Source: CAZPRW01 sp964577805 (GTDB taxonomy: Bacteria; Verrucomicrobiota; Verrucomicrobiia; Opitutales; JAIRKQ01). Taken from it: DNA of 64,000 bases. Below are positions 56,036-64,000 of the stretch, one piece after another (position 1 is the stretch's first letter; the number at the start of each line of letters is the position of its first letter). The stretch lies in contig CAZOAG010000003.1 of NCBI GenBank assembly GCA_964577805.1, forward strand, positions 62,001 to 126,000, given 5' to 3'. The notes below the pieces were generated by a model, which worked only from the letters and a program-made list of their open reading frames with translations, searched no databases and was not told the origin of the DNA. The translations under genes were made by a program, and so were the position numbers.

Positions 56036-57676
56036 ATGATTGCAATAGTAGAGGCTGCTCACGCCGGCTTGTTGAAAAGCGCCAACGTTATGCGCAATGT
56101 ATTAGCAGGAATTGTTGTTGCTGTTATAGCACTCCCTTTATCAATGGCGTTTGCCATCGCGTCCGGAGCAAAGCCAGAAGCAGGAATTTATACATCAATC
56201 GTAGCAGTAATAATAGTCTCATTATTCGGTGGCAGTCGTGTACAAATAACAGGGCCAACAAGTGCATTTGTTGGGGTATTGATCGGTGTTGTTAGTAAAT
56301 ATGGACTTAGTGGGTTACAAATAGCGACCATCATGGCAGGTGGGATCATGCTATTGCTCGGATTTTTTAAATGCGGGCAAATGATAAAATTTATACCAGA
56401 ACAAGTCATTACTGGGTTTACAGCAGGAATTGGGGTCAATATGTTCGCATCACAAATCCCTAGCTTTTTTGGGTTACAATGCGGATATCTTCCAGCAAAT
56501 CTACAAGACAAAATATCAGTTTTAATAGACGTTTTCCATACAATAAGTTGGCAAACAACGTGTTTCGGGCTCGCAACGTTGGTTCTAATGGTCATGGCAG
56601 AAAGATCTCGATTTAGAAAATTCCCTACCCCATTATTAGCACTAATATTTGGAATGACTATCCAGGCTATTTTTGGCTTCTCTCAAGTTGAGACCATTGG
56701 TTCTGTATTCGGTGGATTGCCAAATAAACTACCATCGTTCACACCAACAGGAACTATATCGTTTTCATTAATACAAAAATTGATAGGCCCTGCATTTGCA
56801 ATAGCTATGCTAGGAGCAATAGAATCATTATTATGTGCTGTTATTGCTGATGGATTAATCGGAACACATCATGATTCCAACCAAGAATTAATGGCCCATG
56901 GAATTGCAAATATTGTTTCTCCATTGTTCGGTGGAATAGCAACAACCGGATCAATCGCACGAACAGCAGCCAGTATAAAAATCGGTGCAAATTCACCATT
57001 AGCAGGAATAACTAGTGCAATTATATTAGCTGCTATCATTTGTTTCCTCGCACCACTAGCAAAATTTATCCCATTAACGACATTATCAGCAGTATTATTT
57101 CTTGTAGCATACCGTATGATAAATGTTAAACATTTTATAAATTTACTAATTCATGCACCAAAAAGCGATGCCATTATTTTAATGCTAACATTCGGACTAA
57201 CACTGTTCTGCGGAATTGTAATGGCAGTAAACGCTGGTGTAATGTTGTCTGCACTCATGCTAATGCATAGAATGGCAGGATCGGGACATATTGATAGAGT
57301 ACAAAAAGAAAAACATACAGAATATGATTTTTCAACACTTCCTAATGGAATAGCAATTTACAACGTCTCTGGCCCAATGTTTTTTGGGATTATTGATAAA
57401 TTTTCACATGCTTTCTCTTCTATAGAAGAAAATGATAAAATAATCATTTTGAGATTATTCGACGTCCCATTCATTGATGCAACCGGACTAGAACGATTGC
57501 ATTTAACGATGGCAACATTCGAACGATTTGGCAAAAAAATATTATTGAGCGAAGCTAATGACGCTGTCATGCAAAAACTACAACGTTCTCATATGATGGA
57601 TTATACTACTATTTGCACTGCTAAAAAATCAATTATTGAAGTAATCAAAATTGCTGATAACATGCTGCGACATTAA
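56036..57676 (+). CDS. SulP-family anion transporter with STAS domain
   Basis: About 546 residues. The transporter core starts VMRNVLAGIVVAVIALPLSM and contains the SulP signature GGSRVQITGPTSAFV, with 10-12 hydrophobic segments. The C-terminal STAS domain (about 440-545) has the anti-sigma-antagonist-like core RLFDVPFIDATGLERL. Substrates of SulP proteins include sulfate, bicarbonate and dicarboxylates; not decidable here. Start at 56036 is the ATG nearest the conserved region. Prepilin peptidase follows 1 base after the stop. Confidence 0.92.
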   Translation: MIAIVEAAHAGLLKSANVMRNVLAGIVVAVIALPLSMAFAIASGAKPEAGIYTSIVAVIIVSLFGGSRVQITGPTSAFVGVLIGVVSKYGLSGLQIATIMAGGIMLLLGFFKCGQMIKFIPEQVITGFTAGIGVNMFASQIPSFFGLQCGYLPANLQDKISVLIDVFHTISWQTTCFGLATLVLMVMAERSRFRKFPTPLLALIFGMTIQAIFGFSQVETIGSVFGGLPNKLPSFTPTGTISFSLIQKLIGPAFAIAMLGAIESLLCAVIADGLIGTHHDSNQELMAHGIANIVSPLFGGIATTGSIARTAASIKIGANSPLAGITSAIILAAIICFLAPLAKFIPLTTLSAVLFLVAYRMINVKHFINLLIHAPKSDAIILMLTFGLTLFCGIVMAVNAGVMLSALMLMHRMAGSGHIDRVQKEKHTEYDFSTLPNGIAIYNVSGPMFFGIIDKFSHAFSSIEENDKIIILRLFDVPFIDATGLERLHLTMATFERFGKKILLSEANDAVMQKLQRSHMMDYTTICTAKKSIIEVIKIADNMLRH

Positions 57677-57677
57677 T

Positions 57678-58469
57678 ATGGACGTATTGATTTTCTGTAT
57701 TGGAGCATGTATTGGTAGTTTTTTAGGAGTGTGCATATATCGCATCCCTCGCAATATTTCTATTGTATATCCACGATCACAATGTCAATGCGGCAAATCA
57801 ATACCATTCTATCATAATATTCCAATAATTTCATGGTTAATATTGCGCGGTACATCAAAATGCTGCAAAACTAAAATTCCTACAAGATGCTTGATAATTG
57901 AAATATTAACAGCAATATTGTTTTTAGCCATCTGGAAAATATCATCTACAATGTCAGAAATGATTGTTAGATGCTTGCTATCTTCTCTATTGCTAGTAAT
58001 CGCTTTTATTGATATTGACACAATGGAAATACCTGACTCACTATCAATCGGCGGCATGATATTAGGAATCTTGTCATCAATTATAGCACCATGTTGGATA
58101 TCACAACAAACAATTACAACATCACTTCAAAATAGCATTTTAGGAATATGTTTTAGTAGCGGTCTACTATTATGGATAGCAATCATTAGTGAATATATAT
58201 TGAACCGTGAAGCTATCGGATTTGGTGATATTAAATTGATCGGGACAATAGGCTCATTTGTAGGATGGAAAGGCGCAATGTTCGCATTATTCGGCGGATG
58301 TTGTATTGGAACGCTTTTTGCACTACCATTATTATCATTAAAAATATGCAAAAAATATCGCGATATTAAACACGAAGTACCGTTCGCACCATTTTTGGCA
58401 CTCGGAACAATGATATATTTATTATTCGGCCAAGAAATTATCTCACTCTACAAACTACTTATAGTTTAA
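57678..58469 (+). CDS. Type IV prepilin peptidase (leader peptidase/N-methyltransferase)
   Basis: Cleaves and N-methylates type IV pilins and pseudopilins. The start at MDVLIFCIGACIGSFLGV matches the family. A four-Cys motif (CQCG ... CC) in the cytoplasmic loop, the first catalytic Asp in DIDTMEIPD and the second in GFGDIKL are all present across 263 residues and about seven hydrophobic segments. It follows the SulP gene immediately. A likely substrate is the giant prepilin-like protein at 38473-41415. I see no pilus assembly ATPase in the window. Confidence 0.9.
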   Translation: MDVLIFCIGACIGSFLGVCIYRIPRNISIVYPRSQCQCGKSIPFYHNIPIISWLILRGTSKCCKTKIPTRCLIIEILTAILFLAIWKISSTMSEMIVRCLLSSLLLVIAFIDIDTMEIPDSLSIGGMILGILSSIIAPCWISQQTITTSLQNSILGICFSSGLLLWIAIISEYILNREAIGFGDIKLIGTIGSFVGWKGAMFALFGGCCIGTLFALPLLSLKICKKYRDIKHEVPFAPFLALGTMIYLLFGQEIISLYKLLIV

Positions 58470-58635
58470 AGATAGCTTTACTGACAATCCGCATTATCAG
58501 TATAGTTCAGAATATTTAAGAAACATTTTTATACAACAATTGCGTCAAAAAACAAAAATATGCCGAACCTAACGTATGACACGTTCAAAAACATCTTAGA
58601 TAAAAATGGTGCAACAAAAATTTATAATAGCGCTG

Positions 58636-58863
58636 TTAAAATTTTTCTATTGTAAATTTTGCCTTTTGCAAGGCAGTCTTCAACGCACTATATCTCATGA
58701 ACAACTCATTATCATCATTGGCATTATGCATCATAGCATTTACTTCTGCCTCATACTGTGCCAATTTATCGATCAATGACCGACGATATATCCCTATTTT
58801 ATCGTCTAATAATTGTTGTTCCATGTCGACCATGATAGGCCGTTCTTTTTTACCAAAATCCAT
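58636..58863 (-). CDS. Small T3SS protein, CdsE/YscE-like position
   Basis: A 75-residue helical, charged protein 3 bases after sctD. It reads LLDDKIGIYRRSLIDKLAQY then FMRYSALKTALQKAKFTIEKF, two helices as expected for the small co-chaperones of the needle subunit. In Chlamydia the gene after cdsD is the small cdsE, followed by the needle gene cdsF. Here no needle gene follows. Assignment rests on size, helical character and position. Confidence 0.55.
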   Translation of the reverse strand: MDFGKKERPIMVDMEQQLLDDKIGIYRRSLIDKLAQYEAEVNAMMHNANDDNELFMRYSALKTALQKAKFTIEKF

Positions 58864-58866
58864 ATT

Positions 58867-60216
58867 TTATTTCAACTCCCCAATCTTCAAAACTATTGTC
58901 TGATTCTCTTTCGACAACACAATATTTTCTGGAGTGATTTCTTTAATTGTATACCCATTGGCCAGTGTTGCACCTACCATATACTTCGTGCCATCTTTGA
59001 ACCCTATCCAATTCATTCCATTGTCGCTTATTGATACACTATTTACTTCACTGCCAAAATATTGCTGCTTTATTACGTCAGGATCACTGATTTTCACATA
59101 ATTCTTTAAAAGAACATCATTGCCCAACGTTTTTTCTATTTGAATCTTCGCCAATCTCCAGTTCTCTTCTTCATCCGAAGATACTAAGCCACCAACGACA
59201 ATCCCATCTGCCTGAGGGACAATGCCAATCTTCCCTGTCAATTTATATTTCGATAATATTGGACGTACTAAATTATACGCTTTTTGTGGCAATATCACCT
59301 CATCCTGCAAATCATTGATCCCTATAATATCTTCTAAAATCCGACGGCGGACTTTCCCCCATTGATCTTTATCAAAAGCATATCCTGTCAATAAAAACAC
59401 ACCATTGGACACAGTTTGTACCTTTGGCCGTGATTCAATCGTTGATAACAATGTATTAATTTCTGACAAAATTTTTTCTTCGCTATATACTTTATTTTTT
59501 ATGTTTGGATCGATCGCTGCAAGTTTTGTCTTTAATGTGGATAATGACTCATTGGACAATGTATACCCTGTGGCCATGTATCCGCGTTGTGTTTTCGCAA
59601 TAGCAACATTGCCGGATAATCCAAGCTCACGAACAGCACCTTGCAATAATACCATAGTATCTGGTTTAGCAACAACAGGTTTTGTATCAGAAAAAATCGA
59701 CATGCATAACAATAATACCGCTGCAAATGTAAAGATTGCGATACCAGCACCAGCGTAAATGAAGGTTTTTTTACGACCTTTTGTGGCCATCGACTGTGAT
59801 TCTGGAGGAATGACATCTTCAATCTTTTCTTCTAATACTTCCTCTACCTTTTCATTGTTAGACTCCACTAACTGAGGAGCATCCATCGCTGTAATCGATG
59901 GCCATGTTTGATTAGATGGACCTATAATCAAATGAGTTAACCCAATTGTAATAAATTGAAACGTTTCAACAGTAACGGATTCCTCTTTTACCAATTGACC
60001 ATCTAAAAACACTTTACCATTCAATGGTTGTAATATTATTCCATCTTTACTAAATTTAAGAGAGATATGCTGTGGCTCAATCAATGAATCTGACAATACA
60101 ACATCACTGTTCAAATCACTGCCAACAATCGCCGTCTCATCATGAAACAAAACTTCTGCTCCCTGATGATTTCCTGACAATATTTTTAGAAGATAGCCAC
60201 TCTCTTGATCACTCAT
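58867..60216 (-). CDS. sctD: T3SS inner membrane ring protein SctD (YscD/CdsD-like)
   Basis: A 449-residue single-pass protein. An N-terminal cytoplasmic FHA domain (about 1-100: SDVVLSDSLIEPQHISLKF, GKVFLDGQLV) is followed by an acidic linker, a transmembrane helix (about 150-172, AGAGIAIFTFAAVLLLCMSI) and a periplasmic region with two or three ring-building (BON-like) modules, e.g. LSGNVAIAKTQRGYMATGYT and LTGKIGIVPQADGIVVGGLV. That is the SctD layout, close to the Ysc size and shorter than chlamydial CdsD. It forms the outer inner-membrane ring of the injectisome. The small CdsE-like gene follows 3 bases later. Confidence 0.85.
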   Translation of the reverse strand: MSDQESGYLLKILSGNHQGAEVLFHDETAIVGSDLNSDVVLSDSLIEPQHISLKFSKDGIILQPLNGKVFLDGQLVKEESVTVETFQFITIGLTHLIIGPSNQTWPSITAMDAPQLVESNNEKVEEVLEEKIEDVIPPESQSMATKGRKKTFIYAGAGIAIFTFAAVLLLCMSIFSDTKPVVAKPDTMVLLQGAVRELGLSGNVAIAKTQRGYMATGYTLSNESLSTLKTKLAAIDPNIKNKVYSEEKILSEINTLLSTIESRPKVQTVSNGVFLLTGYAFDKDQWGKVRRRILEDIIGINDLQDEVILPQKAYNLVRPILSKYKLTGKIGIVPQADGIVVGGLVSSDEEENWRLAKIQIEKTLGNDVLLKNYVKISDPDVIKQQYFGSEVNSVSISDNGMNWIGFKDGTKYMVGATLANGYTIKEITPENIVLSKENQTIVLKIGELK

Positions 60217-60318
60217 AAAATTATATCACCGCTAACCTATATTTCACACTTTGCAAAAAACAACATAAATTTGCAAGCTACATAATCATGTCATCTGAAA
60301 CAACTATCTTACGACCAC

Positions 60319-60717
60319 TTAAAACGATGGCGAAACATCTGTCACTTGACCAACTGCTAAGTAATTTTCACCACCTGACCATTCCTGATCATTAATAAGC
60401 AATTTAAACTCAAAACAAGACGGCATATCGCAACATTCTGCATGCCACTCCCAACAATCATCAGCAATAGGTAACATTTCAATGCCGTTATCCCAACTTA
60501 ATCCACATCCATCACCACGCAAAAACAATCGATTTCCAAATCCAACATCAACGTGCGCTCGAATAACAATCGGTGTCTTTTTGGCTGTTTTTTCAGGACT
60601 TTTATCGCAACAAGATTTGCAAGTGCTCTTCTTGCTAGTTGAAACAACTACTTTACCATCATCCACAGGCACTTTCATTTTGCTATGTTTTTTTACTACC
60701 ATCTTAGGTGCTACCAT
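60319..60717 (-). CDS. Carbohydrate-binding-like (CBM20/48-type) small protein
   Basis: A 132-residue protein. The first 50 residues are Lys-rich and disordered. The rest is a single beta-sandwich-like domain with IRAHVDVGFGNRLFLRGDG then CGLSWDNGIEM, CWEWHAEC and FEFKLLINDQEWSGGENYL. The pattern of paired Trp residues and a WxxG turn resembles starch-binding domains, and I recall close relatives in Opitutae. It may recognise glycogen (glgA is present) or a surface glycan. It is about 100 bases upstream of sctD, on the same strand, so could share a transcript. Confidence 0.6.
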   Translation of the reverse strand: MVAPKMVVKKHSKMKVPVDDGKVVVSTSKKSTCKSCCDKSPEKTAKKTPIVIRAHVDVGFGNRLFLRGDGCGLSWDNGIEMLPIADDCWEWHAECCDMPSCFEFKLLINDQEWSGGENYLAVGQVTDVSPSF

Positions 60718-60848
60718 GTCATCTACTCCCTATAAAAACTCTGAGCAATGTTAACATACACACCAAACAAATAAAGCTTTATTTTAAATAAACATTTGAA
60801 ATGTTGACAAAACAAATCACCCATGACATGTTCTGCCACATGGAGAAG

Positions 60849-61040
60849 ATGCTAAAATTATCATTATTGATGTTGGCAGTGGTATTTTGTAATGGATGTG
60901 CAAGTGATGATACAACGACAAAGAACAATTCGCAACTACCATGGGCAAAACCTGCAAAATGGGAAGGTGATCGTACGTTAACACAACAAGACATGTCTTT
61001 CTCTACACAACCTGGGAAACGATCATTACATTCTCGATAA
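60849..61040 (+). CDS. Small putative lipoprotein
   Basis: About 63 residues starting MLKLSLLMLAVVFCNGCASD. The hydrophobic core plus NGC near the end is a weak lipobox, so this is a likely outer membrane or periplasmic lipoprotein. The mature part includes LPWAKPAKWEGDRTL, rich in Pro and Trp. ATGs at 60828 and 60840 are alternative starts. It lies 13 bases before rsmI, on the same strand. No function is known. Confidence 0.6.
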   Translation: MLKLSLLMLAVVFCNGCASDDTTTKNNSQLPWAKPAKWEGDRTLTQQDMSFSTQPGKRSLHSR

Positions 61041-61053
61041 TAATTTAAACAAC

Positions 61054-61737
61054 ATGGCGCATTTGGTAATCATTCCAACCCCGATTGGCAACCTTGGAGA
61101 TATGTCGCAACGCGCGATTGACGCATTGTCATCGTGTGATATTATATTGTGCGAAGATACAAGAGTGTGTTCTAGATTGCTATCACAATATGGCATAAAA
61201 AAACAAATGATGACCTATCGCGATGATAACGAATCCAAGCAATGTAATTCTGTCATTAATATAATACAGTCTGGAAGGACAGTAGGATTGACAAGCGACG
61301 CTGGGACACCAGCAATATCTGACCCAGGATACCGAATTGTACATGCATGTCGAAAAAACAATATCCCAGTAATATCAATTCCTGGACCATGTGCCGCGAT
61401 AACAACATTAGCCGCATCGGGACTACCAAGTGATAAATTTTTATTCGTCGGATTTTTGCCGAATAAATCACATGGCAGACAAAAATTTTTCAGCGAACAT
61501 AAATCATCGTATTACAGCATAATATTATATGAATCATGTCACCGCATAGAAAAATTTCTAGAGGATGCCAACTTAATTTTGGGCAGTCAACGAACAATAT
61601 GTATAGCAAAAGAAATAACAAAACTACATGAATCATTTTTTGTAGGAAAACTAGAAGAAGCATTATCAATGATCAAAAAACAACCACAAAAAGGAGAATA
61701 TACTATTGTGATTGCACCTGAAAAATATGAATTTTAA
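61054..61737 (+). CDS. rsmI: 16S rRNA C1402 2'-O-methyltransferase RsmI
   Basis: A tetrapyrrole methylase-fold protein of 227 residues. LVIIPTPIGNLGDMSQRAI, ILCEDTR, GLTSDAGTPAISDPGY and IPGPCAAITTLAASGLP are textbook RsmI motifs. The C-terminal part (LYESCHRIEKFL; KEITKLHESFF) is complete, though it lacks the extra C-terminal helical domain of the longer E. coli form. Start ATG at 61054. Confidence 0.96.
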   Translation: MAHLVIIPTPIGNLGDMSQRAIDALSSCDIILCEDTRVCSRLLSQYGIKKQMMTYRDDNESKQCNSVINIIQSGRTVGLTSDAGTPAISDPGYRIVHACRKNNIPVISIPGPCAAITTLAASGLPSDKFLFVGFLPNKSHGRQKFFSEHKSSYYSIILYESCHRIEKFLEDANLILGSQRTICIAKEITKLHESFFVGKLEEALSMIKKQPQKGEYTIVIAPEKYEF

Positions 61738-61861
61738 AACCACCAGCAATAGTTGCTATCGAAACTTTGTACAACTAAAAAATCAGGATTTAAAAACATA
61801 AAAATTTTATTGTAAGATAATGTCTTTTATCATAAGTCTTGCGACATAAGGAAATCATACA

Positions 61862-62314
61862 ATGTCGGAAATTATACCAGACGGAATTTCAGTACGTAGA
61901 AAAAATCGCATTTTTGCTGTACAATTCATGTATTCGTGGTCGATCAATAAGAATGAACAATTTTGGCAAACGGAAGAAATTGTTGAAGCATTTGCCAATG
62001 AATATTTTAAAGAACATTCCGATTTCAAATTCGGAAAGGAACTAGCAATTGGGACAGTAGAAAACATTGATATAGTTGATGACCTGATCAAAGAGCATGC
62101 CACTCATTGGACACTGGACAGGATAGCGATCACAGATCTGGCGATTCTACGAGTAGCAATATACGAAATGGTGTTTCGCGAAGATGTACCACCGATCGTA
62201 GCAATGAATGAAGCGATTGATATCGGGAAAATGATATCTACTGATGAATCTAGTAGATTTTTGAACGGCGTTCTTGACAGTGTAAAAAAGAAATTAACTC
62301 GATCATTGCGCTAA
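61862..62314 (+). CDS. nusB: Transcription antitermination factor NusB
   Basis: A 150-residue, all-helical NusB. RRKNRIFAVQFMYSW is the usual opening (R-R-x-x-R-x-x-A-x-Q), LDRIAITDLAILRVAIYEM and DVPPIVAMNEAIDIGKMIS are the conserved C-terminal stretch, and FLNGVLDSVKK closes it. With NusE/S10 it binds boxA RNA to protect rRNA transcription. A terminator hairpin follows. Confidence 0.94.
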   Translation: MSEIIPDGISVRRKNRIFAVQFMYSWSINKNEQFWQTEEIVEAFANEYFKEHSDFKFGKELAIGTVENIDIVDDLIKEHATHWTLDRIAITDLAILRVAIYEMVFREDVPPIVAMNEAIDIGKMISTDESSRFLNGVLDSVKKKLTRSLR

Positions 62315-62344
62315 TCAGTCTATCATTTTATTAATTATTACAGG

Positions 62345-62388
62345 TCTCACAAAATTCCTACATACTAGGCTAACTTTGTGAGATTTTT
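62345..62388 (+). terminator. Terminator of nusB
   Basis: A 9-bp perfect stem TCTCACAAA (62345-62353) / TTTGTGAGA (62375-62383) with a 21-base loop, then a run of five T. Confidence 0.7.
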
Positions 62389-62392
62389 ATAT

Positions 62393-62576
62393 CCCGCGAG
62401 TCCGATTATCCCGCGAGTCCGATTATCCCGCGAGTCCGATTATCCCGCGAGTCCGATTATCNNNNNNNNNNNNNNNNNNNNNNNNNNNNNNNNNNNNNNN
62501 NNNNNNNNNNNNNNNNNNNNNNNNNNNNNNNNNNNNNNNNNNNNNNNNNNNNNNNNNNNNNCCGCGAGATTTGTAT
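62393..62576. repeat. GC-rich 17-bp tandem repeat interrupted by a 100-N assembly gap
   Basis: Four full copies of CCCGCGAGTCCGATTAT stand head to tail from 62393 to 62460, then the assembly breaks off (62462-62561 N). The sequence resumes with CCGCGAGATTTG, the start of another, diverged unit. The unit is far richer in G+C than its surroundings. The true array length is unknown because 100 Ns is a conventional placeholder. No spacers are visible, so it is not a CRISPR array. Confidence 0.9.
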
Positions 62577-63180
62577 AAGCAGCTAAAACATTCTATGAGA
62601 CAACAATCGTTTCTCAAATATTAAAAAGCATATTTTTGATATACTCTAACTAAACAATCAATTACGCGCATTGATTTGATCAACATTCAATTACTGCAAC
62701 ATAAACATAAAGAATGATTTAACAGGTTCTTATTTCTGTTTGAAGGTTTGTGTCTTAAATATGTAATCATTGATTCCAGATTCTATAACTTTGTTTTGCC
62801 CGGTTCTTATATAGTGTTTTTTAATATAAAAATGACTTTATATGAAATTTATTAACATAAAAAACTTTCACGCACTTTTAGAACCAAATTTAAAAATCTA
62901 CAATTTCTGTTGTTGCAGAATAAAATTTAAGATAAATTGCAAAACGTATAATTTTCAAACAGCTTCACTTGTTTAAAAGCGCTTCATTATATCTGACATA
63001 ACAAACTACTGTAAACACAAAATACCAACCTGCCACCTAAACATTTACTTACCAATTGAGCAATTTCCGCACTATTACTCTTCAAACGTTTAATTTTAAA
63101 GATGACAAATAAAGACATCAGCATCTTTCTTGGAAATGATAAGGACCGATAACATCTAAGCACCAACCGTTATTATAAAA
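62562..63180. other. Noncoding region right of the gap
   Basis: About 600 very AT-rich bases without a plausible gene. At 63012-63070 (minus strand) there is a tRNA-like 5' half (GCGGAAATTGCTCAATTGGT) with no recognisable T-arm, possibly a degenerate tRNA. Otherwise I see nothing. Confidence 0.4.
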
Positions 63181-63195
63181 CTTTATTTATCGAAT

Positions 63196-63230
63196 AAAAA
63201 GAGCTCCCAACAAAAATGTGCTGGAAGCCC
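63196..63230 (-). terminator. Terminator of the ATP/ADP translocase gene
   Basis: Reading the minus strand, an 11-bp stem GGGCTTCCAGC / GTTGGGAGCTC (three G-U pairs) followed by TTTTT. It lies 34 bases beyond the stop. Confidence 0.65.
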
Positions 63231-63264
63231 TGGTCCGTGTAAAACTTTTTAATTATTATCTAAT

Positions 63265-64000
63265 TTATTCTTGTGCAGCATTTGCACGTGTTACTGCTGC
63301 TATCTTCTTGCTCAATGCTTTTACAGCGAGCATCCACGTTGTAGTAAACACGATCAATACACCGAACAATATTGGAGCGATACCAATCAACTCTGCCTTT
63401 GTTCCAGTAATACCTCCAACAATTGCCAACAACGTTGACTGAATTACGGCACCACCTGCCTTGCCCAAACGTCCACCTATAACATCAACAACGACTTTAC
63501 CTTTGACCTTCATTTCGTCATCAAGCGGAATATAAGCCATCTCTTTTGTCAAATCAAACAGTGCATATTTCGTTGACTTCGCCAATATCAATATTGTCGC
63601 ACCAATCATGACAGCAACAAAGATAGGGTTTGTTCCCCACTGCGCCAACAATTCAGCACAATTCTCACGCCATAAAATAAACGCGAAAAACGCACTACCT
63701 GCTATCAATGTCAATGCAGGAGTAATAAGTGCCGCCGTAAGCCAGCTGAAACGACGCAAAATATTGCCACCAATGATCATTACAAATATTGATACAACAC
63801 CTGTATAGAAGGTATAATTGCTCATGAACGAGTTAAATTCATTCTTGCTAGGATATAGCAACTTTGCCTGTCCCTTCCACAAACCTTCAATAACATTTAC
63901 GCTAACACCATAACAAATTACCAATGCGGCGATCAATCCCAAATATGGCGACGTTACCATGATTTTCATGCTCTGCCAGAATCCTAACTTTGCCTTTTTC
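63265..64000 (-). CDS. ATP/ADP translocase (TLC/Npt family), C-terminal part
   Basis: A nucleotide transporter of the kind found in Chlamydia, Rickettsia and plastids, which exchanges bacterial ADP for host ATP. The frame stays open to the window edge, so the N-terminal half lies beyond it; about 245 residues are visible. Family hallmarks include GLIAALVICYGVSVNVIEG, LWKGQAK, the LAKSTKYALFDLTKEMAYIPL motif and GGRLGKAGGA. Six hydrophobic segments are visible. It is the clearest evidence of life inside a eukaryotic cell. Whether it moves ATP/ADP, other nucleotides or NAD cannot be decided from this half. Confidence 0.94.
   Translation of the reverse strand, partial: KKAKLGFWQSMKIMVTSPYLGLIAALVICYGVSVNVIEGLWKGQAKLLYPSKNEFNSFMSNYTFYTGVVSIFVMIIGGNILRRFSWLTAALITPALTLIAGSAFFAFILWRENCAELLAQWGTNPIFVAVMIGATILILAKSTKYALFDLTKEMAYIPLDDEMKVKGKVVVDVIGGRLGKAGGAVIQSTLLAIVGGITGTKAELIGIAPILFGVLIVFTTTWMLAVKALSKKIAAVTRANAAQE

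Noticed and set aside
56014..56295. Plus-strand 93-codon frame overlapping the SulP start
   Set aside because: Out of frame with the transporter and without a family; the SulP N-terminus is well conserved.
58560..58655. Short 31-codon plus-strand frame as a possible missing T3SS needle gene
   Set aside because: Much too short for a needle subunit, on the opposite strand to sctD, and overlapping the end of the CdsE-like gene.
62393..62576. CRISPR array
   Set aside because: The 17-bp units are directly abutting with no spacers, and no cas genes are present.

Overview
The window is AT-rich, densely coded bacterial chromosome containing one run of 100 Ns (62462-62561), so it comes from a draft scaffold. 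The best fit is an obligate intracellular member of the PVC superphylum, most likely a Verrucomicrobiota (Opitutae-like) endosymbiont or parasite. This rests on gene order and families, not on a tree: (i) the minus-strand run rplY-pth-rpsF-ssb-rplI-dnaB-bamA; (ii) a very large prepilin-like protein resembling the Verrucomicrobia-specific 'Verru_Chthon cassette protein A' family; (iii) an ATP/ADP translocase of the Chlamydia/Rickettsia type at the right edge; (iv) type III secretion (T3SS) genes scattered over several loci.

Layout. 1-3.5 kb: dus, folD and glgA on the plus strand. 3.6-8.4 kb: radC, a CesT-like T3SS chaperone with a candidate secreted partner, a DJ-1/PfpI protein, clpX and a GrpB-acetyltransferase fusion. 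8.6-14.9 kb: bamA, dnaB and the ribosomal/SSB cluster on the minus strand. 15.5-21 kb: clpC and ppdK, divergent. 21.1-24.1 kb: a decaying surface-modification patch with a poly-G tract in an FkbM methyltransferase, a frameshifted second methyltransferase and a frameshifted acyltransferase, ending at tRNA-Asp. 24.5-28.9 kb: mnmE, infA, tsaD, then rpsB-tsf. 29-34.8 kb: a hydrophobic Inc-like protein, a CoA-transferase, transaldolase, a glycosyltransferase and a pseudouridine synthase. 34.9-42.6 kb: a leucine-rich-repeat protein, a membrane-anchored protein, an M29 aminopeptidase, the giant prepilin-like protein and an unknown coiled-coil/Cys protein. 42.6-49.8 kb: a T3SS translocon operon. 50-58.5 kb: an AsmA-like protein, an amino-acid ABC transporter, a CPBP protease, tRNA-Leu, ndk, a MarC protein, a SulP transporter and prepilin peptidase. 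58.6-60.7 kb: sctD with a small CdsE-like gene and a carbohydrate-binding-like protein. 60.8-64 kb: a lipoprotein, rsmI, nusB, the GC-rich 17-bp tandem repeat with the gap, and the translocase.

How the parts fit. The translocase suggests ATP import from a host, while PPDK, the CoA-transferase, transaldolase and glycogen synthase show that some carbon metabolism is kept. SctD would anchor the injectisome basal body, the 42.6-49.8 kb operon would supply the tip and pore, and the CesT-like chaperone pair, the LRR protein and the Inc-like membrane protein are candidate substrates.

The most interesting locus is the translocon operon. Its order matches Yersinia lcrG-lcrV-lcrH-yopB-yopD, but the lcrV position holds a 1085-residue protein, about three times the usual tip protein, with a large internal insertion.
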